A stretch of DNA of 25,780 bases. It comes from JBBRUG01 sp038247995. GTDB lineage: Bacteria; Chloroflexota; Chloroflexia; Chloroflexales; Chloroflexaceae. The notes beneath the pieces are model-generated. The model made no database searches, had not been told where the DNA came from, and worked only from the letters and a program-made list of their open reading frames with translations. Each line of letters begins with the position of its first letter. The first letter of the stretch is position 1. The stretch lies in NCBI GenBank assembly GCA_038247995.1, contig JBBRUG010000037.1, positions 1 to 25,780 of the forward strand. The letters run 5' to 3'. This document shows positions 13,800 through 21,973 of this stretch, one piece after another. The translations under genes were made by a program, and so were the position numbers.

Positions 13800-15542
13800 A
13801 TGGCCCAGAATTGGTTCGCCCATTACGATAAAGGCGTCCCGCAGACAATTAATTACCCCAGCCTCACGATCAGCGAGATGCTGAACGAGGCGACCCGCAA
13901 GTACGGCGAGAAGACAGCCACCAATTTTGTGCTTAAATATATGCTCGGCGGGCGCTACACGGTGGGCGGCAAACAGACGTACCGCCAACTCAACGAGCAA
14001 GTCGATCGGCTTGCCACAGCGCTCTACCAGTTAGGCGTGCGCAAGGGTGATCGGGTTGCCGTTATGCTGCCCAACTCGCCGCATTATGTGATCAGCTTCT
14101 TCGCGGCCGTGCGGCTCGGCGCGATTGTGGTCAACGTCAACCCGACGTACACCAGCCGCGAACTTCAGCACCAACTCAACGATAGCGGCGCTGAGACGAT
14201 CGTGCTGCTGAACCTTTTCTTCCCGCGGCTGCGCGAGATCAAAACCGAAACGAATGTGAAGCGGATCGTCGTCGCCAATGTGTTCGATACGCTGAGCTTC
14301 CCAGCAAACTTCCTGGTTAAGAGCAGCCAGAAGCGCACCCCCGAGTGGGTGGAGGTGCATCCCGAGCAAGACATCTTCTTCTTCCAGCACTTGCTTGAGA
14401 AATATGGCCCCACTCCGCCCAAGGTGACGATCGACCCAAACGATGTGGCGCTGTTTCAGTATACCGGCGGCACCACCGGCCTGCCTAAGGCCGCAATGCT
14501 CACCCAGCGCAATCTGGTGGCGAATGTGCTCCAGATCGCGGCCTGGCTCACCGACGGCAAACCCGGCGGCGAGAAGATGATGGCCGCCATCCCCTTCTTC
14601 CACGTCTACGGGATGACGGTGGCCATGCTGTATAGCATTCATATGGGCGCCGAGATTGTGATCGTGCCCAACCCGCGCCCGATCGACAATGTGATGAATG
14701 TGATCCAGAAGGAGCGCTGCACGCTCTACCCTGGCGTACCCGCGATGTACATCGGCATTATTAACCATCCCAAGGTTAACGAGTACGACCTGAAGAGCGT
14801 CAAGGCCTGTATCTCGGGTTCGGCCCCACTGCCGATGGAGGTGCAGGAGAAGTTCGGCCAGATCACCGGCGGGCGGCTCGTGGAAGGCTTCGGCATGACG
14901 GAAGCCAGCCCGGTGACGCACTGCAACCCGGTCTACGGCACGCGCAAGGGCGGCAGCATCGGCGTGCCCTTCCCCGACACCGAGGCCAAGATTATCGACC
15001 TGGAGACCGGCGAGGCGTTGCCCTTCGGCGGCGACTCACAGGGCGAGCTCTGTGTGCGTGGGCCGCAGGTGATGCAGGGCTACTGGAACCGCCCCGAGGA
15101 GACGGCCGGCACGATCGACGCCGAGGGTTGGCTGCATACCGGCGATATCTGCAAGGTTGATGACGAAGGCTACTTCTTCATTGTCGATCGCAAGAAAGAT
15201 ATGATCATCGTCTCCGGCTTCAAGGTGCTGCCCCGCGATGTGGAAGAGGTGCTGTTTATGCACCCTAAGGTGATGGAAGCCGTCGTGGCCGGCATCCCCA
15301 ACCCGCAACGCGGCGACGACACGGTGAAGGCGTATATCGTGGTCAAGCCCGGTGAGAACCCCACTGTCGCTGAGATCAAGGAGTTCTGTAAACTCCACCT
15401 CGCGCCCTACAAGGTGCCGCGCGAAGTTGAATTCCGCAGCGAACTGCCGAAAACAATGGTCGGCAAAGTGCTGCGCCGCGTGCTTGTCGAGGAAGAAAAG
15501 GCCAAGCAGAAAGCCGCCCACGCCGAGACGGCTACCGCATAA
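13800..15542 (+). CDS. fadD: Long-chain acyl-CoA ligase (FadD-like AMP-forming synthetase)
   Basis: A 580-residue adenylate-forming enzyme of the ANL superfamily, activating a fatty acid with ATP and coenzyme A. Core motifs are intact: P-loop YTGGTTGLPKAA (221-232), A5 VEGFGMTEA (361-369), TGD (447-449), hinge and A8 DRKKDMIIVSGFKV (463-476), and the C-terminal catalytic lysine K556 in PKTMVGKVLRR. Length and order match long-chain acyl-CoA synthetases; medium-chain or other carboxylate specificity cannot be excluded. AAGGAGG lies 7 nt before the ATG. No beta-oxidation genes are adjacent, so it may serve membrane lipid recycling or general fatty acid uptake. Two hairpins follow the gene. Confidence 0.93.
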   Translation: MAQNWFAHYDKGVPQTINYPSLTISEMLNEATRKYGEKTATNFVLKYMLGGRYTVGGKQTYRQLNEQVDRLATALYQLGVRKGDRVAVMLPNSPHYVISFFAAVRLGAIVVNVNPTYTSRELQHQLNDSGAETIVLLNLFFPRLREIKTETNVKRIVVANVFDTLSFPANFLVKSSQKRTPEWVEVHPEQDIFFFQHLLEKYGPTPPKVTIDPNDVALFQYTGGTTGLPKAAMLTQRNLVANVLQIAAWLTDGKPGGEKMMAAIPFFHVYGMTVAMLYSIHMGAEIVIVPNPRPIDNVMNVIQKERCTLYPGVPAMYIGIINHPKVNEYDLKSVKACISGSAPLPMEVQEKFGQITGGRLVEGFGMTEASPVTHCNPVYGTRKGGSIGVPFPDTEAKIIDLETGEALPFGGDSQGELCVRGPQVMQGYWNRPEETAGTIDAEGWLHTGDICKVDDEGYFFIVDRKKDMIIVSGFKVLPRDVEEVLFMHPKVMEAVVAGIPNPQRGDDTVKAYIVVKPGENPTVAEIKEFCKLHLAPYKVPREVEFRSELPKTMVGKVLRRVLVEEEKAKQKAAHAETATA

Positions 15543-15543
15543 A

Positions 15544-15563
15544 GACGCACGATCGTGCGTCTC
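15544..15563. terminator. 20-bp perfect palindrome after the acyl-CoA ligase gene
   Basis: A perfectly self-complementary 20-bp sequence centred on GATC starts 2 nt after the stop codon. As RNA it can fold to an 8-bp stem with a GATC loop; as DNA it could bind a dimeric protein. No T-run follows, so its role as terminator is uncertain. Confidence 0.45.
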
Positions 15564-15579
15564 GCCATAAGGCAGGCCA

Positions 15580-15614
15580 GGCCGACCGCGAATACGCCAC
15601 GAATGCACGAATGC
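15580..15614. repeat. Short repeats: CCGACCGCGAAT copy and CACGAATG x2
   Basis: Contains one copy of CCGACCGCGAAT followed by two tandem CACGAATG octamers. The CCGACCGCGAAT word recurs at about 18483-18494 and 18502-18513 and, inverted, at 18613-18624, all around the two lipoprotein genes. Confidence 0.6.
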
Positions 15615-15653
15615 GGGCCAGGTCGGGGTGGCTCTGCGCATATAACCAACAAT

Positions 15654-15690
15654 CCCCGGCGCCAGGCGTGATTGGCGCCGGGGTTCATTT
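15654..15690 (+). terminator. Intrinsic terminator before the DUF3160 gene
   Basis: A perfect 11-bp GC-rich stem (CCCCGGCGCCA 15654-15664 and its complement 15673-15683, 8-nt loop) is followed by TTCATTTT. It ends the acyl-CoA ligase transcript or acts as a leader attenuator of the following lipoprotein gene. Confidence 0.75.
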
Positions 15691-15705
15691 TGTGGAACAT
15701 TTCAC

Positions 15706-15736
15706 CACCTCCCTTCGTCTGAATGGGTAGGAGGTG
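15706..15736 (+). promoter_or_regulatory. Hairpin able to mask the DUF3160 Shine-Dalgarno
   Basis: CACCTCC (15706-15712) is fully complementary to GGAGGTG (15730-15736), the Shine-Dalgarno that lies 4 nt before the ATG at 15741. The 7-bp stem with a 17-nt loop would hide the ribosome binding site if it formed. Seen by base pairing only; whether it folds in vivo is not known. Confidence 0.4.
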
Positions 15737-15740
15737 TTGT

Positions 15741-18452
15741 ATGAACCAGCTCCGTTTTCGGTGGCGCCTTACGCGCACTACCTTCACGCTTGGTTCGCTG
15801 TTCCTGATCCTCTGGCTCGCTGGCTGTAGCGCCTTTACGGCCCAGCCGACACCCACTGCCGCTGTGCCCTCGCCCCGTCCCACGCTGATTGCCGCTCCGG
15901 AAACGCCCTCGCCCACTGCCGCATCCCAACCCACCGAACCATTCGCAGCGCCCATCGGCACAATCGCCGGCCTCGCCACCACGCTGCCGACAGGCTTTAC
16001 GCCCGGTTCCAGCAGTGTTTTTGCCGCATTTACGCCTCCGGTTGTGCAAACAACAGCCGATGTGCGTGCGCCGGAAATCGCTCCCGATCTCAGCAATGTC
16101 GAGCTCACCGGCATCCTCGCGCCCGAACAGCAGGCGCGCCTGGCTGAACTGGGCTTTGTGATCAGCCCCGGCGCTACCAGGGAGTTCTATGAACTCTACG
16201 AACGCGCGCGCTACGCCAATGTGCCGGTCTTCGTTAGCTCCGATTCGCTGCTGCACGTCTACCACCTGCTCTTCGACAAAACGCTGCGCAAAGCCGAAGT
16301 GAACGCCTTCATCCCGATGCTTAGCGCACTGGATCTGGCGCTCTTGCGCACTTCGGCGGCACAGTACGAAGCGCTGCAAGGCACGCCCTGGGCCGAAGCC
16401 GCCCGACGCAATGCGGCCTACTTCGCTGTAGCAGTGAAACTGCTCAACCCGGAATGGGAACTGCCCGACGGCCTGCGCGATCTAGCCGAGCCTGATCTGG
16501 CCGGGATCACCGCCCATGGCGCGCCCGGCCCTTCGGCGATCTTCCCCGCCTACCCACGCGGCGAAGACTGGAGCCAGTATGTGCCACGCGGCCATTACAC
16601 CAAAAGCCCTGAACTGGAGCGCTACTTCCGCGCGATGATGTGGCACGGCCGGATGACCTTCCGCGTCGAGGACGCAACGGAAACTCAACAGGCCGCGCTA
16701 CTCACCCTGGCATACCAACAAACGCTGGTCGATGCCCAACCAGCCGCCGCCGTGTGGGCCGGGATCTACGAACCAACGGTTTTTTTCGTGGGCCGCAGCG
16801 ATGACCTGACGCCGGAGGAGTATGCCACGGCGCTGGAGCAAGCCTACGGGCCGGTAGATGCTCCGCGTGACCTGCTCGACGACGCGGCATTCAGCGCGTT
16901 CCAACAAGTTGTGGTCAAACTGCGCGCCCCACAGATCATGGGTATGCTCGCGGTTCCGGGCGAGAACCTGGAGGCGACGCAGGGGTTGCGCCTGATGGGC
17001 CAGCGCTTCGTGCTCGATGCGTTCATCTTCCAGCAACTGATCTACCCTGAGGTGCCGGAGCGCGGCCTGCCCACTTCGCTCGATGTCTTCGCCGCCCTCG
17101 GCTCCGCGCGCGCGCGCAATCACTTGGCCGACCGCGGCGACATGGCCCTGACCAACTATCAGGCCAACCTCGACAAGCTGCGTGCGCAGTTCGCCGGCTA
17201 CGACGAAACGATTTGGACCCAGAACCTCTACTGGAGCTGGATCCATAGCCTGCGCCCGCTGCTGGAACCGGTCGGCGCCGGGTACCCGCAGTTTATGCAA
17301 TCGGCTGCATGGCAAGACAAACAGCTCACCACGGCGCTTGGATCGTGGACAGAACTGAAGCGCGACACGATCTTGTATGCCAAACAGGTGTATGCCGAGC
17401 GCGGCTACGACTCGCTCGAACCGCCTGATCCCGAGCGCCCGAAGGGGTATGTTGAGCCGACGCCGCTGCTCTATGCACGGATTGCCGCGCTGAGCCGCAT
17501 GACTATCGCGGGATTGGACGCCCGCGGCCTGCTGGCCGAAGAAGATCGCGGCGCGCTGGAAGCTATGGCGCAGATCGCCGAACGGCTGCAAACCATCGCC
17601 GAAAAGCAATTACGCAATGAAACGCCGACAGCGGACGAGTATGAGTTCATCCGCTTCTACGGCGCTGAGATCGAGGCGCTTACCTTTGCTGCCGATGATG
17701 ATGGAATCTACCAGGGTCGCGGCGGCTCGCCAGCCGGCGGTGATCCGCTACAGGCCGCCGTTGTGGCCGACATCGCGAGTAATCCGAGTATGGGGGTCGT
17801 GCTGGAAAACGGCGTCGGTCGGGTGTTCGAGATCTACGTGGTTGCGCCAATTGAAGGCCACCTTGTGCTGACGAAAGGCGGCGTTTTTTCACACTACGAG
17901 TTCGTCCAGCCACGCGAGGCTCGGCTCACCGACGAAGCCTGGCGCGCGCTGCTGGATGCCGGCGAAGCCCCACCGCTCGCCGATTGGACGCGGAGCTACC
18001 TCGTGGAGCAGAACAGCGCTGAGCCGCTGGAAACTATCATCCGTCGCTTCAACGAGCAATTGATCCAGGCCTTCTGGTACACCGACGCCGAACGGGTGGC
18101 CTTCTTCCTGGATACGGACGAGCTCGCCGACACTGTGAACTATACCGCCGGGCTCAAGGATGCCGGCCAGTTTGGCGGTATGAAACTGCTGAGCCTGGAG
18201 TTTCGTTCGTTCGACTTCGCGGATGCCAATACCGCGATTGTCACCACCCGCGAGCGCTGGAGCGACGAACTATACCGCGGTTCGCCCTACTTCGCCGAGC
18301 AGCAGACGCTGGGCGATCCGGTATTGGTTGGCGTGCGCCCGCCCTACAGTATGGATGTAACCTACACGCTCCGGCGCGACAACGAGCGCTGGCTGATCAC
18401 GCGGATTGTCCTGCCGCCGGGTATGCCGCCGGCGTGGGAGGCGGTGGAGTAG
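15741..18452 (+). CDS. DUF3160-family lipoprotein
   Basis: A 903-residue secreted lipoprotein. The N terminus is a lipobox signal peptide (MNQLRFRWRLTR, hydrophobic core, LAGC with C29), followed by a proline/threonine/serine-rich linker (about 30-110). The large domain resembles DUF3160 proteins, which are found in Chloroflexota, clostridia and others with unknown function; characteristic stretches are PVFVSSDSLLHVYHLLFDK, YTKSPELERYFRAMMWHGRM and the later histidine-bearing VFSHYEFVQP. Start chosen at 15741, with AGGAGGTG 4-5 nt upstream and a proper signal peptide. It is anchored on the outer face of the membrane. The next gene also encodes a lipoprotein, so the two may be cotranscribed. 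No catalytic residues can be asserted. Confidence 0.9.
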   Translation: MNQLRFRWRLTRTTFTLGSLFLILWLAGCSAFTAQPTPTAAVPSPRPTLIAAPETPSPTAASQPTEPFAAPIGTIAGLATTLPTGFTPGSSSVFAAFTPPVVQTTADVRAPEIAPDLSNVELTGILAPEQQARLAELGFVISPGATREFYELYERARYANVPVFVSSDSLLHVYHLLFDKTLRKAEVNAFIPMLSALDLALLRTSAAQYEALQGTPWAEAARRNAAYFAVAVKLLNPEWELPDGLRDLAEPDLAGITAHGAPGPSAIFPAYPRGEDWSQYVPRGHYTKSPELERYFRAMMWHGRMTFRVEDATETQQAALLTLAYQQTLVDAQPAAAVWAGIYEPTVFFVGRSDDLTPEEYATALEQAYGPVDAPRDLLDDAAFSAFQQVVVKLRAPQIMGMLAVPGENLEATQGLRLMGQRFVLDAFIFQQLIYPEVPERGLPTSLDVFAALGSARARNHLADRGDMALTNYQANLDKLRAQFAGYDETIWTQNLYWSWIHSLRPLLEPVGAGYPQFMQSAAWQDKQLTTALGSWTELKRDTILYAKQVYAERGYDSLEPPDPERPKGYVEPTPLLYARIAALSRMTIAGLDARGLLAEEDRGALEAMAQIAERLQTIAEKQLRNETPTADEYEFIRFYGAEIEALTFAADDDGIYQGRGGSPAGGDPLQAAVVADIASNPSMGVVLENGVGRVFEIYVVAPIEGHLVLTKGGVFSHYEFVQPREARLTDEAWRALLDAGEAPPLADWTRSYLVEQNSAEPLETIIRRFNEQLIQAFWYTDAERVAFFLDTDELADTVNYTAGLKDAGQFGGMKLLSLEFRSFDFADANTAIVTTRERWSDELYRGSPYFAEQQTLGDPVLVGVRPPYSMDVTYTLRRDNERWLITRIVLPPGMPPAWEAVE

Positions 18453-18483
18453 ATCGCCCGGAACGACCGACCACGACCCGAAC

Positions 18484-18513
18484 CGACCGCGAATAGATCG
18501 GCCGACCGCGAAT
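18484..18513. repeat. CCGACCGCGAAT direct repeat x2
   Basis: Two copies of CCGACCGCGAAT occur within 30 bp, between the DUF3160 and CapA-like genes; another copy lies at about 15582-15593 and an inverted one at 18613-18624. Confidence 0.7.
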
Positions 18514-18610
18514 GCGCGAATCCCAACTAGGACTGCCGACTCACCGCAACGCTTACAATTTGGAGCGACGAATATCATCACGCCCAACACTAGTCGCGCA
18601 TTCGCGCCCC

Positions 18611-18664
18611 CCATTCGCGGTCGGCTTGCCTCCATTCGTGGTCGGCTTGCCTCCATTCGTGGTC
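18611..18664. repeat. 21-bp tandem repeat (2.6 copies) at the CapA-like 5' end
   Basis: Units at 18611-18631, 18632-18652 and a partial 18653-18664 differ by one or two bases. Because 21 is a multiple of 3, the frame stays open and would encode IRGRLAS repeats. The repeat lies directly before the signal-peptide codons of the CapA-like lipoprotein. Confidence 0.9.
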
Positions 18665-20418
18665 AACTTAGCCGCTGTATCATCATCCTGATCCTCGTGA
18701 TCGCCCTTGACGCATGCTCCGCCCCCCAACCATACGTCGCATCACCCGACATGACCGGCTGGCAAGTGCTGTACGAACGTCCGGATCCTGTCGGCGCGTC
18801 AGTTGTTGATCTGCGCGCCGTGGGCGATGTGATGCTTGGGCGTGGCATTGCAGCTACCGCTGAGCGACGCGGCGTTGATCATGCCTTCGCAGCTAGTGGC
18901 GATCTGCTGGCCGGCGATCTCACCGTGGGCAACCTGGAGAGTCCATTTACCACCCGAAGCGACACACTGCGCCCCGGCCCGTATCGGCTGATCGCCCCGC
19001 CCGAACTGGCCGCCGCCCTGCCCACTGCCGGATTTACCGCCCTCGCTCTGGCAAACAATCATGCCCGCGACGCCGGGCCGGAAGGTCTGGCCGATAGCCT
19101 GGTCGTCCTGGAACACGTCGGCATCACAGCCCTCGGCGCCGGAGCAACGACCGATGCAGCGTATGCACCGCGAATCCAGACGCTCAACGGCCTGCGCGTA
19201 GCACTGTTGGCCTTCAATGATGTAATCGATCCGGCTGATGGAGCAGCGGCACGCCTCGCGCCGGTTCTTGCCGCGCCGGAGGAATGGCGCGATCCCGATA
19301 CACTGGCCTGTGCCGAAGCGTGCGCCAATGTGCGCGCCTGGCTCGGCCCTGCAGCGCTCACCGCTGTGCAAACTGCGCGTGCAGAGGCCGATGTTGTGGT
19401 GGTACAGACGCATTGGGGTGTGGAATATGCCGCCGTGCCTTCGGCGCGTCAGCGGGCCTGGGCCGAGCGCCTAGTTGCCGCCGGCGCCGATCTCGTCGTC
19501 GGTGCCCATCCGCATGTGCTGCAGCCCGCCGAACGCATACAGTCGGGCGGACGCACCGGATTTGTCGCCTATTCGCTCGGCAACTTCGTCTTCGACGGCC
19601 CGGCCGACCCGCAGCGGAACAGCGGCGGCGTTTTGCGCGTGTTGCTCGACGAGCACGGCGTTGCCCTTGTCACCGTTGCGCCCATCGATCCAACCGGCGG
19701 ACAGCCGCGCCAGCTTGCCCTCGACAGCCCTGCGGGGCAGGCAGTACTCCAGGCGCTAAACGGCGCGCCAATCGCCGAGCCGGCGTCAACGCTCTACCCA
19801 GCGCCCACCACCACTGCGTGGCGTTGGAACGGCGGCACTGCCGTGCAGGACACCCTGCCCAACACGATCACGCCCGCCGTTGCGCCCACGCGGCTGCCCG
19901 TCGATCTCCGCGGCGACGGCGTACCGGTCTGGGCCAATCTCGATGCACAGGGCGTAGTAACCGTGCGCGATGGGCCGGAAGCTACAGCGCCGATTCTCTG
20001 GCAAAACGAAGATCCGGCATGGCGCTTCACCCGCATTGCCGCCGGCGACCCCAACGACGATGGGCGGGCCGAACTTGTCTTGCTGCTCTGGCAGGCCGAT
20101 GAGACAGGAACGCCGCGCTCGCAGCCCTACTTGCTGGGTTGGCGTGGCGGACGCTATCAGGTCATCTGGGGCGGATCGGCAACCGCCACGCCCATTCAGG
20201 ATCTTGCCGTCGGCGATCTCGATGGCGATGGGCGCAGCGAACTAGTGGTATTGGAGGGCGGCACCCTGCCGGGCGATCGGGGAGAATATGTATCGATCTG
20301 GACGTGGCACGGCTGGGGATTTCAGCGCGACTGGCGCTCACCGGCCGGCGCCTGGCGCACGATCCACTTGATCGACGCCGCCAACACCAGCGATTGGCTC
20401 ATCGTAGCGGCGCCGTAA
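18655..20418 (+). CDS. CapA-like metallophosphatase-fold lipoprotein with C-terminal FG-GAP-like region
   Basis: A lipoprotein of about 587 residues from the chosen start. A signal peptide (RGQLSR, hydrophobic CIIILILVIAL, lipobox LDAC with the cysteine codon at 18715) precedes a PGA_cap/CapA domain, the metallophosphoesterase-like fold of poly-gamma-glutamate synthesis proteins: AVGDVMLGRG, VGNLESPF, ALANNHARDAG, VVVQTHWGVEY, VVGAHPHVLQP, YSLGNFVFDG. The C-terminal third carries FG-GAP/VCBS-like calcium-binding motifs (AAGDPNDDGRAELVL and VGDLDGDGRSELVVL). The frame is open back to a TTG at 18406, inside the preceding gene, but holds no ATG or GTG before the signal peptide. The start given (ATT 18655) is therefore only the boundary of convincing coding sequence. 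capB/capC are absent, so polyglutamate synthesis is not implied. Confidence 0.82.
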   Translation: MRGQLSRCIIILILVIALDACSAPQPYVASPDMTGWQVLYERPDPVGASVVDLRAVGDVMLGRGIAATAERRGVDHAFAASGDLLAGDLTVGNLESPFTTRSDTLRPGPYRLIAPPELAAALPTAGFTALALANNHARDAGPEGLADSLVVLEHVGITALGAGATTDAAYAPRIQTLNGLRVALLAFNDVIDPADGAAARLAPVLAAPEEWRDPDTLACAEACANVRAWLGPAALTAVQTARAEADVVVVQTHWGVEYAAVPSARQRAWAERLVAAGADLVVGAHPHVLQPAERIQSGGRTGFVAYSLGNFVFDGPADPQRNSGGVLRVLLDEHGVALVTVAPIDPTGGQPRQLALDSPAGQAVLQALNGAPIAEPASTLYPAPTTTAWRWNGGTAVQDTLPNTITPAVAPTRLPVDLRGDGVPVWANLDAQGVVTVRDGPEATAPILWQNEDPAWRFTRIAAGDPNDDGRAELVLLLWQADETGTPRSQPYLLGWRGGRYQVIWGGSATATPIQDLAVGDLDGDGRSELVVLEGGTLPGDRGEYVSIWTWHGWGFQRDWRSPAGAWRTIHLIDAANTSDWLIVAAP

Positions 20419-20536
20419 GACAAGGTTTCAGAAGGCAGGCGGCACGGTTCGCTCACCAGAACCCGCTCTACCTCTGAAGACGGTAACGCTGCCTGAAGCC
20501 TTCCCTACCATCTAAACAGACGACCGCTTTCCGCAT

Positions 20537-20555
20537 GCGTACCGCATTGGTACGC
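20537..20555. terminator. Weak hairpin between convergent CapA-like and YvlD-like genes
   Basis: GCGTACC (20537-20543) and GGTACGC (20549-20555) pair across a 5-nt loop. No T-run follows. It sits in the 187-bp gap between converging genes, so it may help end one of the transcripts. Confidence 0.35.
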
Positions 20556-20563
20556 GCTGTGCG

Positions 20564-20591
20564 GCCTGCCGCCTGTGTCCTGCCGCCTGCA
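20564..20591. repeat. GCCTGCC-family heptamers x4
   Basis: Units GCCTGCC, GCCTGTG, TCCTGCC, GCCTGCA, related to the arrays at 6911-6966 and 7039-7073. The following CCTGCATCCGGGC recurs immediately before the tRNA gene at about 22934-22946. Confidence 0.7.
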
Positions 20592-20605
20592 TCCGGGCAC
20601 ACTAA

Positions 20606-21052
20606 CTACTGCTGTTCCGGTGGCCGCGGCACGCGCACCACTTGCACCTGCGTATCGCCGGCAAGCACGCTTAGCAGCGTGGAAGCAAGCGAGATCACCA
20701 ACCCACCCAAAAAGGCCGCCCAGAATCCATCCACTACAAAACTGATCCCCAACTGATCGGCCAGCGCCGATGTCAAGCCCAGCAGCAGTGCATTGATCAC
20801 CAGGCCAAACAGGCCCAGCGTGAGAATGACTAGCGGGCAAGTCAACAAATAGAGCAACGGGCGCAACAACACATTGAGCAACCCAAATACAAGCGCTACA
20901 ATGCCGATCTGCCAACCCGGCCCACTAAAACTGATTCCGGGAACGATCACGACCGCCGCAAAGATCGCCAGACTACTGATCAACCAGCGCAAAAAGACGC
21001 GCTGCCAGTTGATTGTCGGGCGCGGCGGCACCGAAAATGGCTCATTTTGCAT
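20606..21052 (-). CDS. YvlD-like / phage holin 4-2 superfamily membrane protein
   Basis: A 148-residue integral membrane protein with four hydrophobic segments (about 22-42, 48-62, 67-95 and 105-130). Family words are visible: LRWLISSLAIFAAVVIVPGI, VFGLLNVLLRPLLYLLTCPLVILTLGLFGLVINALLL, and VDGFWAAFLGGLVISL. This matches the 'mycobacterial 4 TMS phage holin, superfamily IV' group (YvlD in Bacillus), which despite the name is a chromosomal membrane protein, often envelope-stress linked, not evidence of a prophage. ATG 21052 has GGGGAG 6 nt upstream. The C-terminal tail (VQVVRVPRPPEQQ) is soluble. It is divergent from the methyltransferase gene, and the short gap must hold both promoters. Confidence 0.88.
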   Translation of the reverse strand: MQNEPFSVPPRPTINWQRVFLRWLISSLAIFAAVVIVPGISFSGPGWQIGIVALVFGLLNVLLRPLLYLLTCPLVILTLGLFGLVINALLLGLTSALADQLGISFVVDGFWAAFLGGLVISLASTLLSVLAGDTQVQVVRVPRPPEQQ

Positions 21053-21121
21053 CGGCTCTCCCCAACTACGTACGACTCGCTCCTCGCGCCTGTGTATGAT
21101 ACTATAGGCCGCTGTTTAAGG

Positions 21122-21142
21122 ATGCAAAATGCAAAATGCAAA
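21122..21142. repeat. Heptamer array (ATGCAAA) x3 in the methyltransferase leader
   Basis: Three consecutive ATGCAAA units lie 18 nt before the methyltransferase ATG. The same unit family forms the inverted arrays at 23021-23089. Confidence 0.85.
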
Positions 21143-21160
21143 TCGAGTGTGTAGAAGTAT

Positions 21161-21934
21161 ATGCAGAACCAGTTGAGCATTTTCGCCCAGGTTGAGCAGA
21201 GCGCCCATGCCGATGGCAAAGCTGAGTATTTCCGGCTGCATCGCCACCGCTTCGCCGCGATGTTACGGGCAATCGACGCACCAAAAAACGCCCAGATCCT
21301 GGAAGTGGGCGTCACACCGGGCCATTTTACCGAACTACTCGTGCAATCGGGCTATCAAGTCAGTGGGGTGGATCTTGATCCGTTTACCCGCCGGACACTC
21401 TGGGAACGCCTTGGCGTGGACGTGCGCCAGGCCAATCTGGAACGAGAACCGCTCCCATTCCCCGCCAACAGCTTCGATTGGGTCGTTTTCTCGGAAGTAA
21501 TCGAGCACCTGGTCTATTCGCCGCTGCCGGTGCTGCGTGAATTTTACCGCGTGCTGCGCCCCGGCGGTAACGTGCTGATCAGCACGCCGAATGAGTTGTA
21601 TGTAAAGAGCCGCCTGCGCACGCTCATGCGGGTGCTGCTCTGGCAAAGCCTGAGCACGCGTGATGAATTCAGCCACCAGATGCGCCTCGAAGGCACGGCG
21701 CGCTACACCACCCACGCCCGCACCTACACAATGCGCGAACTCACCTGGCTCGTTCAGGAGGCCGGCTTCCGCATCGCGCAGCAGCGCTACGAAGCGCCCT
21801 GGGAGCGCGTGGGCCTGGAGGCGGATCGCCTGCGCTCACACACCCTGCGCGTAATCGCCAAAGGTGCGTTCTACGCTCTCACCGCAACTGTCCCCCCCGC
21901 CCGCTCAATGCTCCTCGTAGTGGGTAAAAAGTAG
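21161..21934 (+). CDS. Class I SAM-dependent methyltransferase
   Basis: A 257-residue Rossmann-fold methyltransferase of the Methyltransf_11/Ubie type. Motif I is ILEVGVTPGHFTELL (46-60; the usual GCGTG is replaced by GVTPG), the acidic loop is GVDLDP (69-74), motif post-I/II is SFDWVVFSEVIEHL, and motif III is YRVLRPGGNVLISTPNE. The central AVL-rich and C-terminal helices resemble enzymes acting on small molecules or lipids/quinones, but the substrate cannot be read from the sequence. The Shine-Dalgarno is weak (GAAG about 6 nt upstream), and a heptamer array lies in the leader. It is followed by a hairpin and G-rich segment (21974-22011). Confidence 0.9.
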   Translation: MQNQLSIFAQVEQSAHADGKAEYFRLHRHRFAAMLRAIDAPKNAQILEVGVTPGHFTELLVQSGYQVSGVDLDPFTRRTLWERLGVDVRQANLEREPLPFPANSFDWVVFSEVIEHLVYSPLPVLREFYRVLRPGGNVLISTPNELYVKSRLRTLMRVLLWQSLSTRDEFSHQMRLEGTARYTTHARTYTMRELTWLVQEAGFRIAQQRYEAPWERVGLEADRLRSHTLRVIAKGAFYALTATVPPARSMLLVVGKK

Positions 21935-21973
21935 GGGGCCGCCGCAGATTCGGCGTCCTGATGCTGTCGGAAG

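Noticed and set aside
14031..14921. 296-codon minus-strand ORF inside the acyl-CoA ligase gene
   Set aside because: Antisense shadow of a gene with complete adenylate-forming motifs; histidine-rich nonsense composition.
20606..21052. Prophage remnant suggested by the holin-like protein
   Set aside because: The YvlD/holin 4-2 superfamily is a normal chromosomal membrane protein family, and no other phage gene is nearby.
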